DNA from: Streptomyces bicolor
GTDB taxonomy: Bacteria; Actinomycetota; Actinomycetes; Streptomycetales; Streptomycetaceae
NCBI RefSeq assembly: GCF_000719285.1
Contig: NZ_JOFS01000029.1
Coordinates: 1-64,000 of the forward strand
Direction: 5' to 3'
DNA length: 64,000 nt
The notes below the pieces were generated by a model. That model did no database searches. It saw only the letters and a list, made by a program, of their open reading frames with translations, and had not been told where the DNA came from. Shown in pieces: positions 1-9,577 of the stretch (its first letter is position 1; every line of letters begins with the position of its first letter). The translations under genes were made by a program, and so were the position numbers.

Positions 1-1
1 T

Positions 2-379
2 GGCGCGTTCTCCGGCAAGGACCCGTCCAAGGTGGACCGTTCGGCGGCGTACGCGATGCGCTGGGTCGCCAAGAACGTCGTCGCGGCGGGTCTGGCCGCC
101 CGCTGCGAGGTGCAGGTGGCGTACGCGATCGGCAAGGCCGAGCCGGTCGGCCTGTTCGTCGAGACCTTCGGCACGGCCAAGATCGACGCCGAGAAGATCG
201 AGAAGGCCATCGACGAGGTCTTCGACCTCCGCCCGGCCGCCATCATCCGCGACCTCGACCTGCTGCGCCCGATCTACGCCCAGACCGCGGCCTACGGTCA
301 CTTCGGCCGTGAGGTGCCGGAGTTCACCTGGGAGCGGACGGACCGGGTTGAGGCGCTGCGGAAGGCGGCGGGGCTGTAA
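2..379 (+). CDS. metK: S-adenosylmethionine synthetase, 3' part
   Basis: These are the last 125 codons of S-adenosylmethionine synthetase, the cytoplasmic enzyme that makes S-adenosylmethionine from methionine and ATP. The visible part opens with [17 protein letters not shown], which matches the MetK signature (GGGAFSxKD) contributing to phosphate and metal binding, and continues through the C-terminal domain to a TAA stop. The frame is open from base 2, so the window edge cuts the gene; about two thirds of a typical 400-residue protein lies upstream. A perfect hairpin follows about 20 bases after the stop. metK directly before priA is the usual Streptomyces order. Confidence 0.97.
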   Translation, partial: GAFSGKDPSKVDRSAAYAMRWVAKNVVAAGLAARCEVQVAYAIGKAEPVGLFVETFGTAKIDAEKIEKAIDEVFDLRPAAIIRDLDLLRPIYAQTAAYGHFGREVPEFTWERTDRVEALRKAAGL

Positions 380-400
380 GCCCGGCTCCACTGGTTCGTA

Positions 401-434
401 CGAGGCCCGGCGCCCCAAGGGGCGCCGGGCCTCG
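401..434 (+). terminator. Hairpin terminator after metK
   Basis: Perfect inverted repeat with 16-base arms (cgaggcccggcgcccc and its complement) around a two-base AA centre. There is no T-tract, as is usual for Streptomyces terminators. It separates metK from priA. Confidence 0.8.
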
Positions 435-528
435 GCGTGTCTGACGTGGGTGGGGAGGATGCGCGCTTCGTTGCCGTCGGGATCTCGGGGCGCGTCGGTT
501 GTCAGTGGCGTTTGGTAAGAATGCAAGC

Positions 529-2700
529 GTGAGCAGCGAGAACGGGCAGACGGGCGGTGGGGCCGAGGGGGCGCCGCCCGAGCAGCTTGCGCTCATTCGG
601 GAGAGTGTGCGCAAGGCCAAGGTGCCCAAGGCCAAGCCGCGGACGTGGCGGGGGGCCGCGCTCGCCAAGGAGCTGCCCGTGGCGCGGGTGCTGGTCGACA
701 AGGGTGTGCTGCACCTCGATCGGTACTTCGACTACGCCGTCCCCGAGGAACTGGACGCCGACGCGCAGCCGGGCGTTCGGGTGCGGGTGCGGTTCGGGGC
801 CGGGCGGCATCGGGTGCGTGAGGGCCGGCGTGAAGGCGGCGGGCTCATTGACGGGTTCCTTGTCGAGCGGGTCGCCGAGTCCGACTACTCCGGGCCGCTG
901 GCGGCTCTCGCGCAGGTCGTGTCCCCTGAGCGGGTGTTGAGCGAGGAGCTGTTGGGGCTTGCCCGGGCCGTTGCCGATCGGTATGCCGGAGGGCTTGCCG
1001 ATGTGCTGCAGCTTGCCGTGCCACCGCGCAGTGCCCGGGCCGAGCAGCGTCCCTCGCCGGAACCGCTTCCGGCGCCTGGAGTGCCCGAGGTGGGGTCATG
1101 GGGCCGGTATGAGCGGGGGGCCGCCTTCCTGGAGTCGCTGGCTGCCGGGGGCGCGCCGCGTGCCGTATGGAATGCGCTGCCCGGACCCGAGTGGAGTGAG
1201 GAGTTGGCTCGGGCCGTTGTCGCGACGCTGGCCTCCGGGCGCGGGGCGCTCGTCGTGGTGCCGGACGGCAGAGCTGTCGCGCGGGTCGACGCCGCGCTGA
1301 CCTCCTTGATGGGAGAGGGGCGGCATGCGGTCCTGACCGCGGATGCCGGGCCCGAGAAGAGGTATCGGGAGTGGCTCGCGGTGCGGCGGGGCAGCGTGCG
1401 GGCGGTCGTGGGCACTCGGGCCGCCATGTTCGCCCCCGTGCGGGATCTAGGGCTGGTCGCCCTCTGGGACGACGGCGACGACAGCCACAGCGAGCAGCAT
1501 GCTCCGCAGCCGCATGCGAGGGAAGTGCTCCTGCTGCGGGCGGCGCAGGACAAGTGCGGCTTCCTGCTGGGGAGTTGGAGCTGCACGGTCGAGGCCGCCC
1601 AGCTCGTGGAGAGTGGCTGGGCCCGGCCGTTGGTCGCGGGGCGGGAACAGGTGCGGGGCGCGGCTCCGCTCGTCCGGACCGTCGGGGACGCGGATCTCGC
1701 GCGGGACGAGGCCGCTCGGGCCGCCCGGCTGCCCACGCTCGCCTGGCAGGTGGTGCGGGAGGGGCTGCGGCATGGGCCGGTGCTGGTGCAGGTGCCCCGG
1801 CGCGGGTACGTGCCGCGGATGGCCTGCGCCAACTGCCGGGCGCCCGCTCGGTGTCGGCACTGCTCCGGGCCGCTGGAGGCGCGGGGCTCGGGGGCCGATC
1901 TGCGGTGCGGGTGGTGCGGGCGTGACGAGGGCGCCTGGCACTGTCCGGAGTGCGGTGCGTTCCGGTTGCGGGCTCAGGTGGTGGGGGCGCGGCGGACCGC
2001 CGAGGAGTTGGGGCGGGCCTTTCCCGCGGTTCCGGTGCGGACGTCAGGTCGAGAGCATGTGCTGGACACCGTGCCGGGCACGCCCTCGCTGGTCGTGAGT
2101 ACGCCTGGGGCCGAGCCGGTTGCCGAAGGCGGGTATGCGGCGGCACTGCTGCTGGACGGCTGGGCGATGCTCGGGCGACCCGATCTGCGGGCCGGGGAGG
2201 ACGCGTTGCGGCGGTGGATCGCGGCCGCGTCGCTGGTACGGCCGCAGCGGGTCGGGGGGACGGTGGTGGTCGTCGCCGAGCCCACGTTGCGGCCCGTTCA
2301 GGCGCTGGTGCGGTGGGATCCGGTCGGGCACGCGGTGCGGGAGCTGGCCGAGCGGGCAGAGCTGGGGTTTCCGCCGGTGTCCCGCATGGCGTCCGTGGCC
2401 GGGCCGGGGGAGGCGGTCGCCGAGTTCCTCCGTGCGCTCGCACTGCCGCCGCAGGCGGAGGTGTTGGGGCCGGTTCCGCTGCCCGTCACGCCGGCGGGGC
2501 GGCCGCGGCGCGTGGGGGCGCCGCCGCCCGGGGAGCACTGGGAGCGGGCGTTGATCCGGGTGCCGCCGGGGCGGGGGGCCGCGTTGGCGACCGCGTTGAA
2601 GGCAGCGCAGGCGGCGCGGATGGCTCGGGGGAGTGGGGGTGGCGGTGGTGAGGCTGTGGTGCGGGTGTCGGTTCGGATTGATCCGGCTGATATTGGGTGA
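529..2700 (+). CDS. priA: Primosomal protein N' (PriA), helicase motifs degenerate
   Basis: PriA-family replication restart protein of 723 residues. The N-terminal DNA-binding region (ARVLVDKGVLHLDRYFDYAVPEEL) is followed by a helicase-like core and a zinc-binding region with eight cysteines in four CxxC pairs at about residues 432-480. Where E. coli PriA has its GxTGSGKT loop this protein reads LPGPEWSEE (about residue 215), and where DEEH is expected it reads WDDGDD (about 313). Both ATPase motifs are therefore lost, as known for actinobacterial PriA, so helicase activity is unlikely. I chose GTG at 529 (SSENGQTGGG); an in-frame TTG at 499 is possible. Neither has a strong ribosome binding site. 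Confidence 0.93.
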   Translation: MSSENGQTGGGAEGAPPEQLALIRESVRKAKVPKAKPRTWRGAALAKELPVARVLVDKGVLHLDRYFDYAVPEELDADAQPGVRVRVRFGAGRHRVREGRREGGGLIDGFLVERVAESDYSGPLAALAQVVSPERVLSEELLGLARAVADRYAGGLADVLQLAVPPRSARAEQRPSPEPLPAPGVPEVGSWGRYERGAAFLESLAAGGAPRAVWNALPGPEWSEELARAVVATLASGRGALVVVPDGRAVARVDAALTSLMGEGRHAVLTADAGPEKRYREWLAVRRGSVRAVVGTRAAMFAPVRDLGLVALWDDGDDSHSEQHAPQPHAREVLLLRAAQDKCGFLLGSWSCTVEAAQLVESGWARPLVAGREQVRGAAPLVRTVGDADLARDEAARAARLPTLAWQVVREGLRHGPVLVQVPRRGYVPRMACANCRAPARCRHCSGPLEARGSGADLRCGWCGRDEGAWHCPECGAFRLRAQVVGARRTAEELGRAFPAVPVRTSGREHVLDTVPGTPSLVVSTPGAEPVAEGGYAAALLLDGWAMLGRPDLRAGEDALRRWIAAASLVRPQRVGGTVVVVAEPTLRPVQALVRWDPVGHAVRELAERAELGFPPVSRMASVAGPGEAVAEFLRALALPPQAEVLGPVPLPVTPAGRPRRVGAPPPGEHWERALIRVPPGRGAALATALKAAQAARMARGSGGGGGEAVVRVSVRIDPADIG

Positions 2701-2747
2701 CGGTGGAATGTCGGGTGCCGCCGGTGTGCCGGGTGCCGCTGGTATTG

Positions 2748-2768
2748 GGTGACTGGTGACTGGTGACT
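2748..2768. repeat. Three tandem GGTGACT heptamers
   Basis: Three perfect head-to-tail copies of ggtgact lie between priA and its terminator. The flanking ATTGGGTGAC also occurs at the priA stop codon (2690-2700), so the spacer looks like a small duplication of the gene end. Confidence 0.8.
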
Positions 2769-2804
2769 GATGCCGGTGGCGTGGCCCTTGTGGGACTGGC
2801 ATGG

Positions 2805-2839
2805 CTCTGCCCTCCCGGGTGCGCTCCAGGAGGGCAGAG
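2805..2839. terminator. Bidirectional terminator between priA and the HTH gene
   Basis: Inverted repeat with perfect 11-base arms (ctctgccctcc / ggagggcagag) around a 13-base loop, placed between two convergent genes. Confidence 0.8.
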
Positions 2840-2848
2840 TTAGGGGGG

Positions 2849-3731
<883 letters not shown>

Positions 3732-4664
3732 ATGAAGCTTGTCTTCGCCGGTACCCCCGAGGTCGCCGTTCCCGCTCTGGACGCTCTGATCGCCTCCGGG
3801 CGACACGAGGTGGCCGCCGTCGTCACGCGGCCCGACGCGCCGGCCGGGCGTGGGCGCAGGCTGGTGGCCAGCCCGGTGGCCGAGCGGGCCGAGGAGGCCG
3901 GGATCGAGGTGCTCAAGCCGGCCAGGCCGCGTGACCCCGAGTTCCTGGAGCGGCTCAGGGAGATCGCGCCCGACTGCTGTCCCGTCGTCGCCTACGGCGC
4001 CCTGCTGCCGCGCGTCGCCCTCGACATCCCGGCCCACGGCTGGGTCAACCTGCACTTCTCGCTGCTGCCCGCCTGGCGTGGGGCGGCGCCGGTGCAGCAC
4101 GCCATCATGGCCGGCGACGAGATCACCGGGGCCTCCACCTTCCTCATCGAGGAAGGGCTCGACTCCGGACCTGTCTACGGCACCGTCACCGAGGAGGTCC
4201 GGGCCACCGACACCAGCGGCGACCTGCTGACCCGCCTCGCCTTCGCCGGCGCCGGGCTGCTGGCGGCGACCATGGACGGGATCGAGGACGGCACGCTGAA
4301 GGCCGTACCGCAGCCGTCCGAAGGGATCACTCTCGCTCCCAAGGTCAACGTAGAGGACGCCCACATCGACTGGAGCGCGCCCTCCCTGCGCGTCGACCGG
4401 GTCGTGCGTGGGTGCACCCCGGCGCCGGGCGCCTGGACCACCTTCCGTGGCGAGCGGCTCAAGCTCATCCAGGTGCAGCCGGTGCCCGGGCGGGACGACC
4501 TCGCGCCTGGTGCGCTCTCCGTCGGGAAGAACAACGTGTACGTCGGGACCGGTTCGTACGCCGTCGAGTTGCTGTGGGTGCAGGCTCAGGGCAAGAAGCC
4601 GATGCGGGCCGCGGACTGGGCTCGGGGGGTCAGGATCGACGACGGGGAGATCCTCGGGGCTTGA
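3732..4664 (+). CDS. fmt: Methionyl-tRNA formyltransferase
   Basis: Fmt transfers a formyl group from 10-formyltetrahydrofolate to initiator Met-tRNA for translation initiation. The 310-residue length is normal. The N-terminal Rossmann domain begins [16 protein letters not shown], and the formyl transferase signature [17 protein letters not shown] sits near residues 106-122 with the conserved Asn, His and SLLPxx[13 protein letters not shown] follows near 143. The C-terminal OB-like domain (about 205-310) binds tRNA. The reading frame is open far upstream, but ATG 3732 is the family start. It lies upstream of rsmB with a hairpin between, the common bacterial arrangement. Confidence 0.97.
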   Translation: MKLVFAGTPEVAVPALDALIASGRHEVAAVVTRPDAPAGRGRRLVASPVAERAEEAGIEVLKPARPRDPEFLERLREIAPDCCPVVAYGALLPRVALDIPAHGWVNLHFSLLPAWRGAAPVQHAIMAGDEITGASTFLIEEGLDSGPVYGTVTEEVRATDTSGDLLTRLAFAGAGLLAATMDGIEDGTLKAVPQPSEGITLAPKVNVEDAHIDWSAPSLRVDRVVRGCTPAPGAWTTFRGERLKLIQVQPVPGRDDLAPGALSVGKNNVYVGTGSYAVELLWVQAQGKKPMRAADWARGVRIDDGEILGA

Positions 4665-4742
4665 GGTTCGATGGCGCGGATGCGGATGCCGACGCGGATG
4701 TGGCGGGTGCGGGGACCGTTGGCTGATTGTTGAGTGCCGGTT

Positions 4743-4771
4743 GTCCGCCGCTCGTCGGTTGGTCGGCGGAC
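4743..4771 (+). terminator. Hairpin between fmt and rsmB
   Basis: Inverted repeat gtccgccg / cggcggac with a 13-base loop. It may end or attenuate fmt transcription ahead of rsmB. The bases just before it (4676-4700) repeat GCGGATG three times. Confidence 0.55.
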
Positions 4772-4846
4772 CGTCCTGCGCGCGGGCCTCCGGTGCGACG
4801 TACGCTGTGTGCGTATCTCGATCCAGCAATCCGGAGCACCTTTTTC

Positions 4847-6265
4847 GTGAGCGACACCTCCCGTCGGCCCCGCAAACCCGGCAAGCCCTACCGACGGCCC
4901 AAGAAGGACCCCGTCCGCATGCTCGCCTTCGAGGCGCTGCGCGCCGTGGACGAGCGGGACGCGTACGCCAATCTCGTGCTGCCGCCGCTGCTGCGGAAGG
5001 CGCGGGAGAAGGGCGACTTCGACGGGCGGGACGCCGCGCTCGCGACCGAGCTGGTGTACGGGACGCTGCGGTGGCAGGGGACGTATGACGCTGTCGTCGC
5101 CGCCTGTGTGGACCGGCCGTTGCGTGAGGTCGATCCGCCGGTGCTCGATGTGCTCAGCCTCGGTGTGCATCAGCTGCTCGGGACGCGGATCCCGCCGCAT
5201 GCCGCCGTGTCCGCCTCCGTCGAGCTTGCCCGTGTCGTGCTCGGGGACGGGCGGGCCAAGTTCGTCAACGCCGTGCTGCGGAAGGTCGCGCAGGACGATC
5301 TCGACGGGTGGATCCAGCGGGTGGCGCCGCCGTACGACGAGGATCCCGAGGACCATCTCGCCGTGGTGCACTCGCATCCGCGGTGGATCGTCTCCGCGCT
5401 GTGGGACTCGCTCGGTGGAGGGCGGGCCGCGATCGAGCGGTTGCTGGAGGCCGACAACGAGCGGCCCGAGGTGACGCTGGTCGCGCGGCCGGGACGTGCC
5501 ACGACCGAGGAACTGCTCGGGGAGGAGGCCGCGGTGGCGGGGCGTTGGTCGCCTTATGCCGTGCGGCTTGCCGAGGGCGGGGAGCCGGGGGCGATCGAGG
5601 CCGTGCGGGAAGGGCGTGCGGGGGTGCAGGACGAGGGGAGCCAGCTGGTTGCCCTCGCCCTTGCCAATGCTCCGCTGGACGGGCCTGATGAGCGGTGGCT
5701 CGACGGGTGTGCCGGGCCTGGAGGGAAGGCCGCGTTGCTCGCGGCGTTGGCCGCCGAGCGGGGAGCCTCGTTGCTCGCCTCCGAGAAGCAGCCGCATCGG
5801 GCGGGCCTGGTGGCCAAGGCGTTGGAGGGGAATCCGGGGCCGTATCAGGTCATCGCCGCCGATGGGACGCGGCCTGCGTGGCGGGCCGGGAGCTTTGACC
5901 GGGTGTTGGTGGATGTTCCGTGCACCGGGCTGGGGGCGTTGCGGCGGCGGCCTGAGGCGCGGTGGCGGCGTCGGCCGGAGGATCTGGATGGGGTCGCGCC
6001 GTTGCAGCGGGGGTTGTTGCGGGGGGCGCTCGACTCCGTGCGGGTGGGTGGGGTGGTGGGGTACGCCACTTGCTCGCCGCATCTTGCTGAGACGCGGGCG
6101 GTTGTCGAGGACGTGTTGAAGCAGCGGGTTGGGGGTGAGCTGATTGATGCTCGGGGGTTGTTGCCCGGGGTGCCGGAGCTGGGGGAGGGGCCCGATGTGC
6201 AGTTGTGGCCTCATCTGCATGGGACGGATGCGATGTATTTGGCGTTGATTCGGCGGGTGGGCTGA
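4847..6265 (+). CDS. rsmB: 16S rRNA (cytosine-967 C5) methyltransferase
   Basis: RsmB (Sun/Fmu) methylates C967 of 16S rRNA using S-adenosylmethionine. The protein is 472 residues. A NusB-like RNA-binding domain covers about residues 20-165, followed by a Rossmann methyltransferase domain with motif I DGCAGPGGKAALLAA, the catalytic pair Cys359 (DVPCTGLG) and Cys409 (ATCSPHLAET), and the substrate motif RRRPEARWRR. GTG 4847 has GGAG ten bases upstream. A more upstream frame is open, but 4847 matches the family start (SDTSRRPRKPGKPYRRPKKDPVR). It is probably independent of fmt because of the hairpin and 180-base gap. Confidence 0.95.
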   Translation: MSDTSRRPRKPGKPYRRPKKDPVRMLAFEALRAVDERDAYANLVLPPLLRKAREKGDFDGRDAALATELVYGTLRWQGTYDAVVAACVDRPLREVDPPVLDVLSLGVHQLLGTRIPPHAAVSASVELARVVLGDGRAKFVNAVLRKVAQDDLDGWIQRVAPPYDEDPEDHLAVVHSHPRWIVSALWDSLGGGRAAIERLLEADNERPEVTLVARPGRATTEELLGEEAAVAGRWSPYAVRLAEGGEPGAIEAVREGRAGVQDEGSQLVALALANAPLDGPDERWLDGCAGPGGKAALLAALAAERGASLLASEKQPHRAGLVAKALEGNPGPYQVIAADGTRPAWRAGSFDRVLVDVPCTGLGALRRRPEARWRRRPEDLDGVAPLQRGLLRGALDSVRVGGVVGYATCSPHLAETRAVVEDVLKQRVGGELIDARGLLPGVPELGEGPDVQLWPHLHGTDAMYLALIRRVG

Positions 6266-6360
6266 GGGGCGGGGTGTCTGGGGGCGCCGGTCGTTCGGTG
6301 CCCGGGGGGTTGGTGCGGGCTTGGCTGTTCTCGCCCCCGCCGCCCCTACCCGTCCCGTCC

Positions 6361-6480
6361 TCCAGGGGCGCTGCCCCTTCGACCCCGCCAGGGGCTCCGC
6401 CCCTTGACCCCGCTGGGGCTGCCGCCCCAGACCCCGCTTCGGCCCTGAAGGGGCCTCGTCCTCAAACGCCGGACGGGCTG
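6361..6480. repeat. Dispersed Streptomyces intergenic palindromic repeat
   Basis: A chain of short palindromes: aggggctccgcccct, tggggctgccgcccca and gcttcggccctgaaggggcc. It ends with tcctcaaacgccggacgg. I recognise this ending from memory as a sequence found many times between genes in Streptomyces genomes. It lies at the convergent 3' ends of rsmB and the MMPL gene, overlaps the last MMPL codons, and probably also serves as a terminator. Confidence 0.65.
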
Positions 6481-8642
6481 GATGGTGAAACGGCATCGAG
6501 AGGTGGCTCTTCCTCCCGCGCCCGCCTGTGCGGCCACCAGACCTTCGGCCCCGCGTCCAGGAACAGTGCCGTCACCAGGACCGAGCGGACGATGAAGGTG
6601 TCCAGGAGCACTCCCAGTGCTACCGCGAAGCCGATTTCGGCGAAGGCGACCATGGGGAGGGTGCCCAGGGCGGCGAAGGTGCCGGCGAGGACCAGGCCGG
6701 CCGAGGTGATGACCGCGCCGGTGGCGGCCAGGCCGGTGAGAACGCCGGGGCGGGTGCCCTGGTGGGTTGCCTCCTCGCGGATGCGGGTCGTGAGGAAGAT
6801 GTTGTAGTCGATGCCGAGCGCCACCAGGAAGACGAAGACGAAGAGGGGGAAGTCGGTGGACTCGCCCGCGTAGTCGAAGAGGTGGCGGAACGCCAGCGCG
6901 CTGATTCCCAGGGCGGCCGTGAACGACAGGATCACCGTGCCGATCAGCAGGAGCGGGGCGATCAGTGCGCGGAGCAGTGCGCAGAGGATCAGCAGGACGA
7001 CCAGCAGGACGAGCGGGATGATCAGGACGTTGTCGTGCGTTGTTGCCCTGTCCATGTCCAGCAGGGCTGCCGTACCGCCGCCCACCTGGGCGTCGGCGTC
7101 CGGCACGGCATGCACGGCGTCGCGTACGCGTTCGACCGTCTGTTTCGCGGCCTCGCTGTCGGCGGGATCGCTCATCGTCGCCTCGAAGAGCACCTTGCCG
7201 TCGTAGGAGGGCTTCGCGCCGGGCGGGAGGCCGAGTGACTCGGGGACCACGCCGGGTGTGTCGGCCACCGTGCGGCCCACCTGTTCGGCCTGTGCCTGGT
7301 TGGTGACGATGACCAGCGGGTCGCCGGTGCCGGCCGGGAAGTAGCGCTCGGAGACCTCCTGGCCGGTGATCGAGTCCGGCTTGTCGGTGAACGCGTCGGC
7401 GTTGCTCAGGCCTTCGGCGCGCAGTTGGATCAGGCCCAGGGAGCAGACCGCCAGGGCGATGGACGTGGCGACCCAGGTCGTGCGCGGGCGGTGGGAGATA
7501 CGGCGGCCCATGCGGGCCCAGATGCCTCGCTGGTCCGGGTTCTCCGTGCCCAGGTGGGGGATCACCGGCCAGAAGATCCAGCGGCCGAAGATGACCAGGA
7601 GGGCGGGGAAGAGTGTGAGCATCGCGATCAGACCGACCGCGACGCCGATCGCGGCGACGGGGCCGAGGCCGCTCGTCGAGTTCATCTCCGCCGCCAGCAG
7701 CACCAGCATGCTGAGGACGACGGTCGCGCCGGAGGCGATCACCGCCGGGCCCGCGCGGTGCAGGGCGAGGGCCATCGCCTCGTGGCGGTCCTCGTGGCGG
7801 CGTAGCTCCTCCCGGTAGCGGGCGACGAGCAGCAGTGCGTAGTCCGTGCCCGCGCCGAAGACCAGGACCGTGAGGATGCCGGCGCTCTGGCCGTTGACCG
7901 TCAGGCCGCCGTACTCCGCCAGGAGATAGATGAAGGCCTGCGCGGTGAACAGGGCCACGATCACGGCCACCAGGGGGATCAGGAGCAGGGTCGGACTCCG
8001 GTAGGTGAGCAGCAGCATCACGATGACCACAGCCATCGCCGACAGGAGCAGCGTGGAGTCGATGCCCTCGAACGCCTCGGCGAAGTCGGCGGATGTGCCG
8101 CCCGGGCCCGTGATGTGCACGGCCAGTCCGCCGCCGCCCTCGCCGACCACGTCCCGGATCGAGTCGACCGCGGGCGCGATGCGTTCCCAGCCCTTCTCGT
8201 CCATCGTGATCGGGACCTGGACCTGGGCCGCGCGTGGGTCCGCCTCGCGGTCGAAGACCGGGCCCCGCGTCTCGGCGCCCCGGATGCCGTGGTCGGTCAG
8301 CTGCTTCAGCCGGCCCACGTCCTCGGTGATCGCGGCCCGGTCCTGTGCCGTCAGGCCGCCGTCACGGGCGTAGATGACGATCGCCGGTATCTGTTCCGGT
8401 CTGAAGTTCTCGGAGATTTCCAGGACTTGGGTGGACTCGGCCGAGCCCGGCAGCCAGGAGGCCGCGTCGTTGTCCTGGGCGTCGGTCAGCTTCTGGGCGA
8501 AGGGCGCCGTCAGGAACAGCACCACCAGCCACAGGACGAGCACCACCCACTTCGCGCGCCGCCCGCAGACCAGATGCGCGATGCCCTGCTGTCCCGGCCG
8601 CGTCCGCTGCCTCGTCTCCTGGAACTTCTGGACCTTCGTCAT
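6462..8642 (-). CDS. MMPL/RND family membrane transporter
   Basis: A 726-residue exporter of the MMPL branch of the RND superfamily, most likely driven by proton flux. It has the standard plan: one N-terminal membrane helix (WVVLVLWLVVLFLTAPFAQ), a large extracytoplasmic loop, five helices, a cytosolic stretch, then the same again, giving about 12 segments. GADYALL-type motifs appear as FGAGTDYALLLVARYREEL and ALGIDYNIFLTTRIREEA, matching the conserved acidic residues used for coupling. ATG 8642 (MTKVQKFQETRQRTRPGQQG) has a GGGGG purine run about six bases upstream; the open frame before it is a poor start. Substrate unknown (lipids, antibiotics or siderophores are typical). Confidence 0.9.
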   Translation of the reverse strand: MTKVQKFQETRQRTRPGQQGIAHLVCGRRAKWVVLVLWLVVLFLTAPFAQKLTDAQDNDAASWLPGSAESTQVLEISENFRPEQIPAIVIYARDGGLTAQDRAAITEDVGRLKQLTDHGIRGAETRGPVFDREADPRAAQVQVPITMDEKGWERIAPAVDSIRDVVGEGGGGLAVHITGPGGTSADFAEAFEGIDSTLLLSAMAVVIVMLLLTYRSPTLLLIPLVAVIVALFTAQAFIYLLAEYGGLTVNGQSAGILTVLVFGAGTDYALLLVARYREELRRHEDRHEAMALALHRAGPAVIASGATVVLSMLVLLAAEMNSTSGLGPVAAIGVAVGLIAMLTLFPALLVIFGRWIFWPVIPHLGTENPDQRGIWARMGRRISHRPRTTWVATSIALAVCSLGLIQLRAEGLSNADAFTDKPDSITGQEVSERYFPAGTGDPLVIVTNQAQAEQVGRTVADTPGVVPESLGLPPGAKPSYDGKVLFEATMSDPADSEAAKQTVERVRDAVHAVPDADAQVGGGTAALLDMDRATTHDNVLIIPLVLLVVLLILCALLRALIAPLLLIGTVILSFTAALGISALAFRHLFDYAGESTDFPLFVFVFLVALGIDYNIFLTTRIREEATHQGTRPGVLTGLAATGAVITSAGLVLAGTFAALGTLPMVAFAEIGFAVALGVLLDTFIVRSVLVTALFLDAGPKVWWPHRRAREEEPPLDAVSPSSPSGV

Positions 8643-8667
8643 GGCCACCCCCGCAGCCGCACAACGA

Positions 8668-8691
8668 TCCGGTCGGCCGTCCGGTCGGCCG
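8668..8691. repeat. 12-base tandem duplication
   Basis: Two perfect copies of tccggtcggccg in the divergent spacer between the MMPL gene and rpe, close to the MMPL start. Confidence 0.8.
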
Positions 8692-8788
8692 CCCAGCATG
8701 GCACGCGCGACCCGAGCACAACATCCGATGAACGTCTCAGCTCTGTACCGGCGCGAACATTCGTGCTCCGGCATGGCAGTCTTGGGTC

Positions 8789-9475
8789 ATGGCCGTGCAG
8801 ATCAACCCCAGCATCCTGTCCGCCGACTTCGCCCGTCTCGCGGACGAGGCGAAGGCGGTCGAGGGAGCCGACTGGCTCCACGTCGACGTCATGGACAACC
8901 ATTTCGTCCCGAACCTCACGCTTGGCGTGCCGGTCGTAGAGTCCCTGGTCCGTGCGACGGACACCCCGCTGGACTGCCATCTGATGATCGAGGCCCCCGA
9001 TCGATGGGCACCCCAGTACGTGGAAGCGGGGGCTTCCTCCGTCACCTTCCATGTCGAGGCCGCCGCGGCCCCGGTGCGGCTGGCCAGGGAGATCCGGGCC
9101 AAGGGCGCACGTGCCTCCATGGCGCTCAAGCCCGCGACGCCCATCGAGCCGTACGAGGATCTGCTCCCCGAACTCGACATGCTGCTGATCATGACGGTCG
9201 AGCCGGGCTTCGGTGGTCAGGCGTTTCTCGACATCATGCTTCCGAAGATTCGCCGCACCCGCGAGTTGATCAGCAAGCACGGCCTCCAGCTGTGGCTCCA
9301 GGTGGACGGCGGGGTCTCCGCGTCGACGATCGAGCGGTGTGCCGAGGCGGGCGCCGATGTCTTCGTCGCCGGATCGGCGGTGTACGGGGCCGAGGACCCG
9401 GCCGAAGCGGTCCGTGGGCTGCGCGCTCAGGCGGAGGCGGTGACCAAGTCCGCCGCCTGGGCATGCGACCACTGA
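8789..9475 (+). CDS. rpe: Ribulose-phosphate 3-epimerase
   Basis: Rpe interconverts ribulose 5-phosphate and xylulose 5-phosphate in the pentose phosphate pathway. The 228-residue TIM barrel starts [17 protein letters not shown]. It carries the metal and catalytic motifs [16 protein letters not shown] (His and Asp), [21 protein letters not shown] and QVDGGVSA, ending with the phosphate-binding [11 protein letters not shown] 8789 is the only sensible start, without a strong ribosome binding site. It is divergent from the MMPL gene and followed at about 100 bases by a SorC-type regulator. Confidence 0.97.
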   Translation: MAVQINPSILSADFARLADEAKAVEGADWLHVDVMDNHFVPNLTLGVPVVESLVRATDTPLDCHLMIEAPDRWAPQYVEAGASSVTFHVEAAAAPVRLAREIRAKGARASMALKPATPIEPYEDLLPELDMLLIMTVEPGFGGQAFLDIMLPKIRRTRELISKHGLQLWLQVDGGVSASTIERCAEAGADVFVAGSAVYGAEDPAEAVRGLRAQAEAVTKSAAWACDH

Positions 9476-9577
9476 GCCAAGGGAACGTGAACGGCGCCCA
9501 TCAGGGCGGATCAAGAGCGCCGGATCTGCAAGGATGAACGGCGAATCCAGAGTGTGAACAGCAGTGAGGAGATCGCC

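Noticed and set aside
845..2443. Long antisense open frame over priA (532 codons)
   Set aside because: Arg/Pro/Ala-rich composition is typical of the complement of G+C-rich coding sequence, and it lies wholly inside a conserved gene. Many similar shadow frames across the window were dropped for the same reason.
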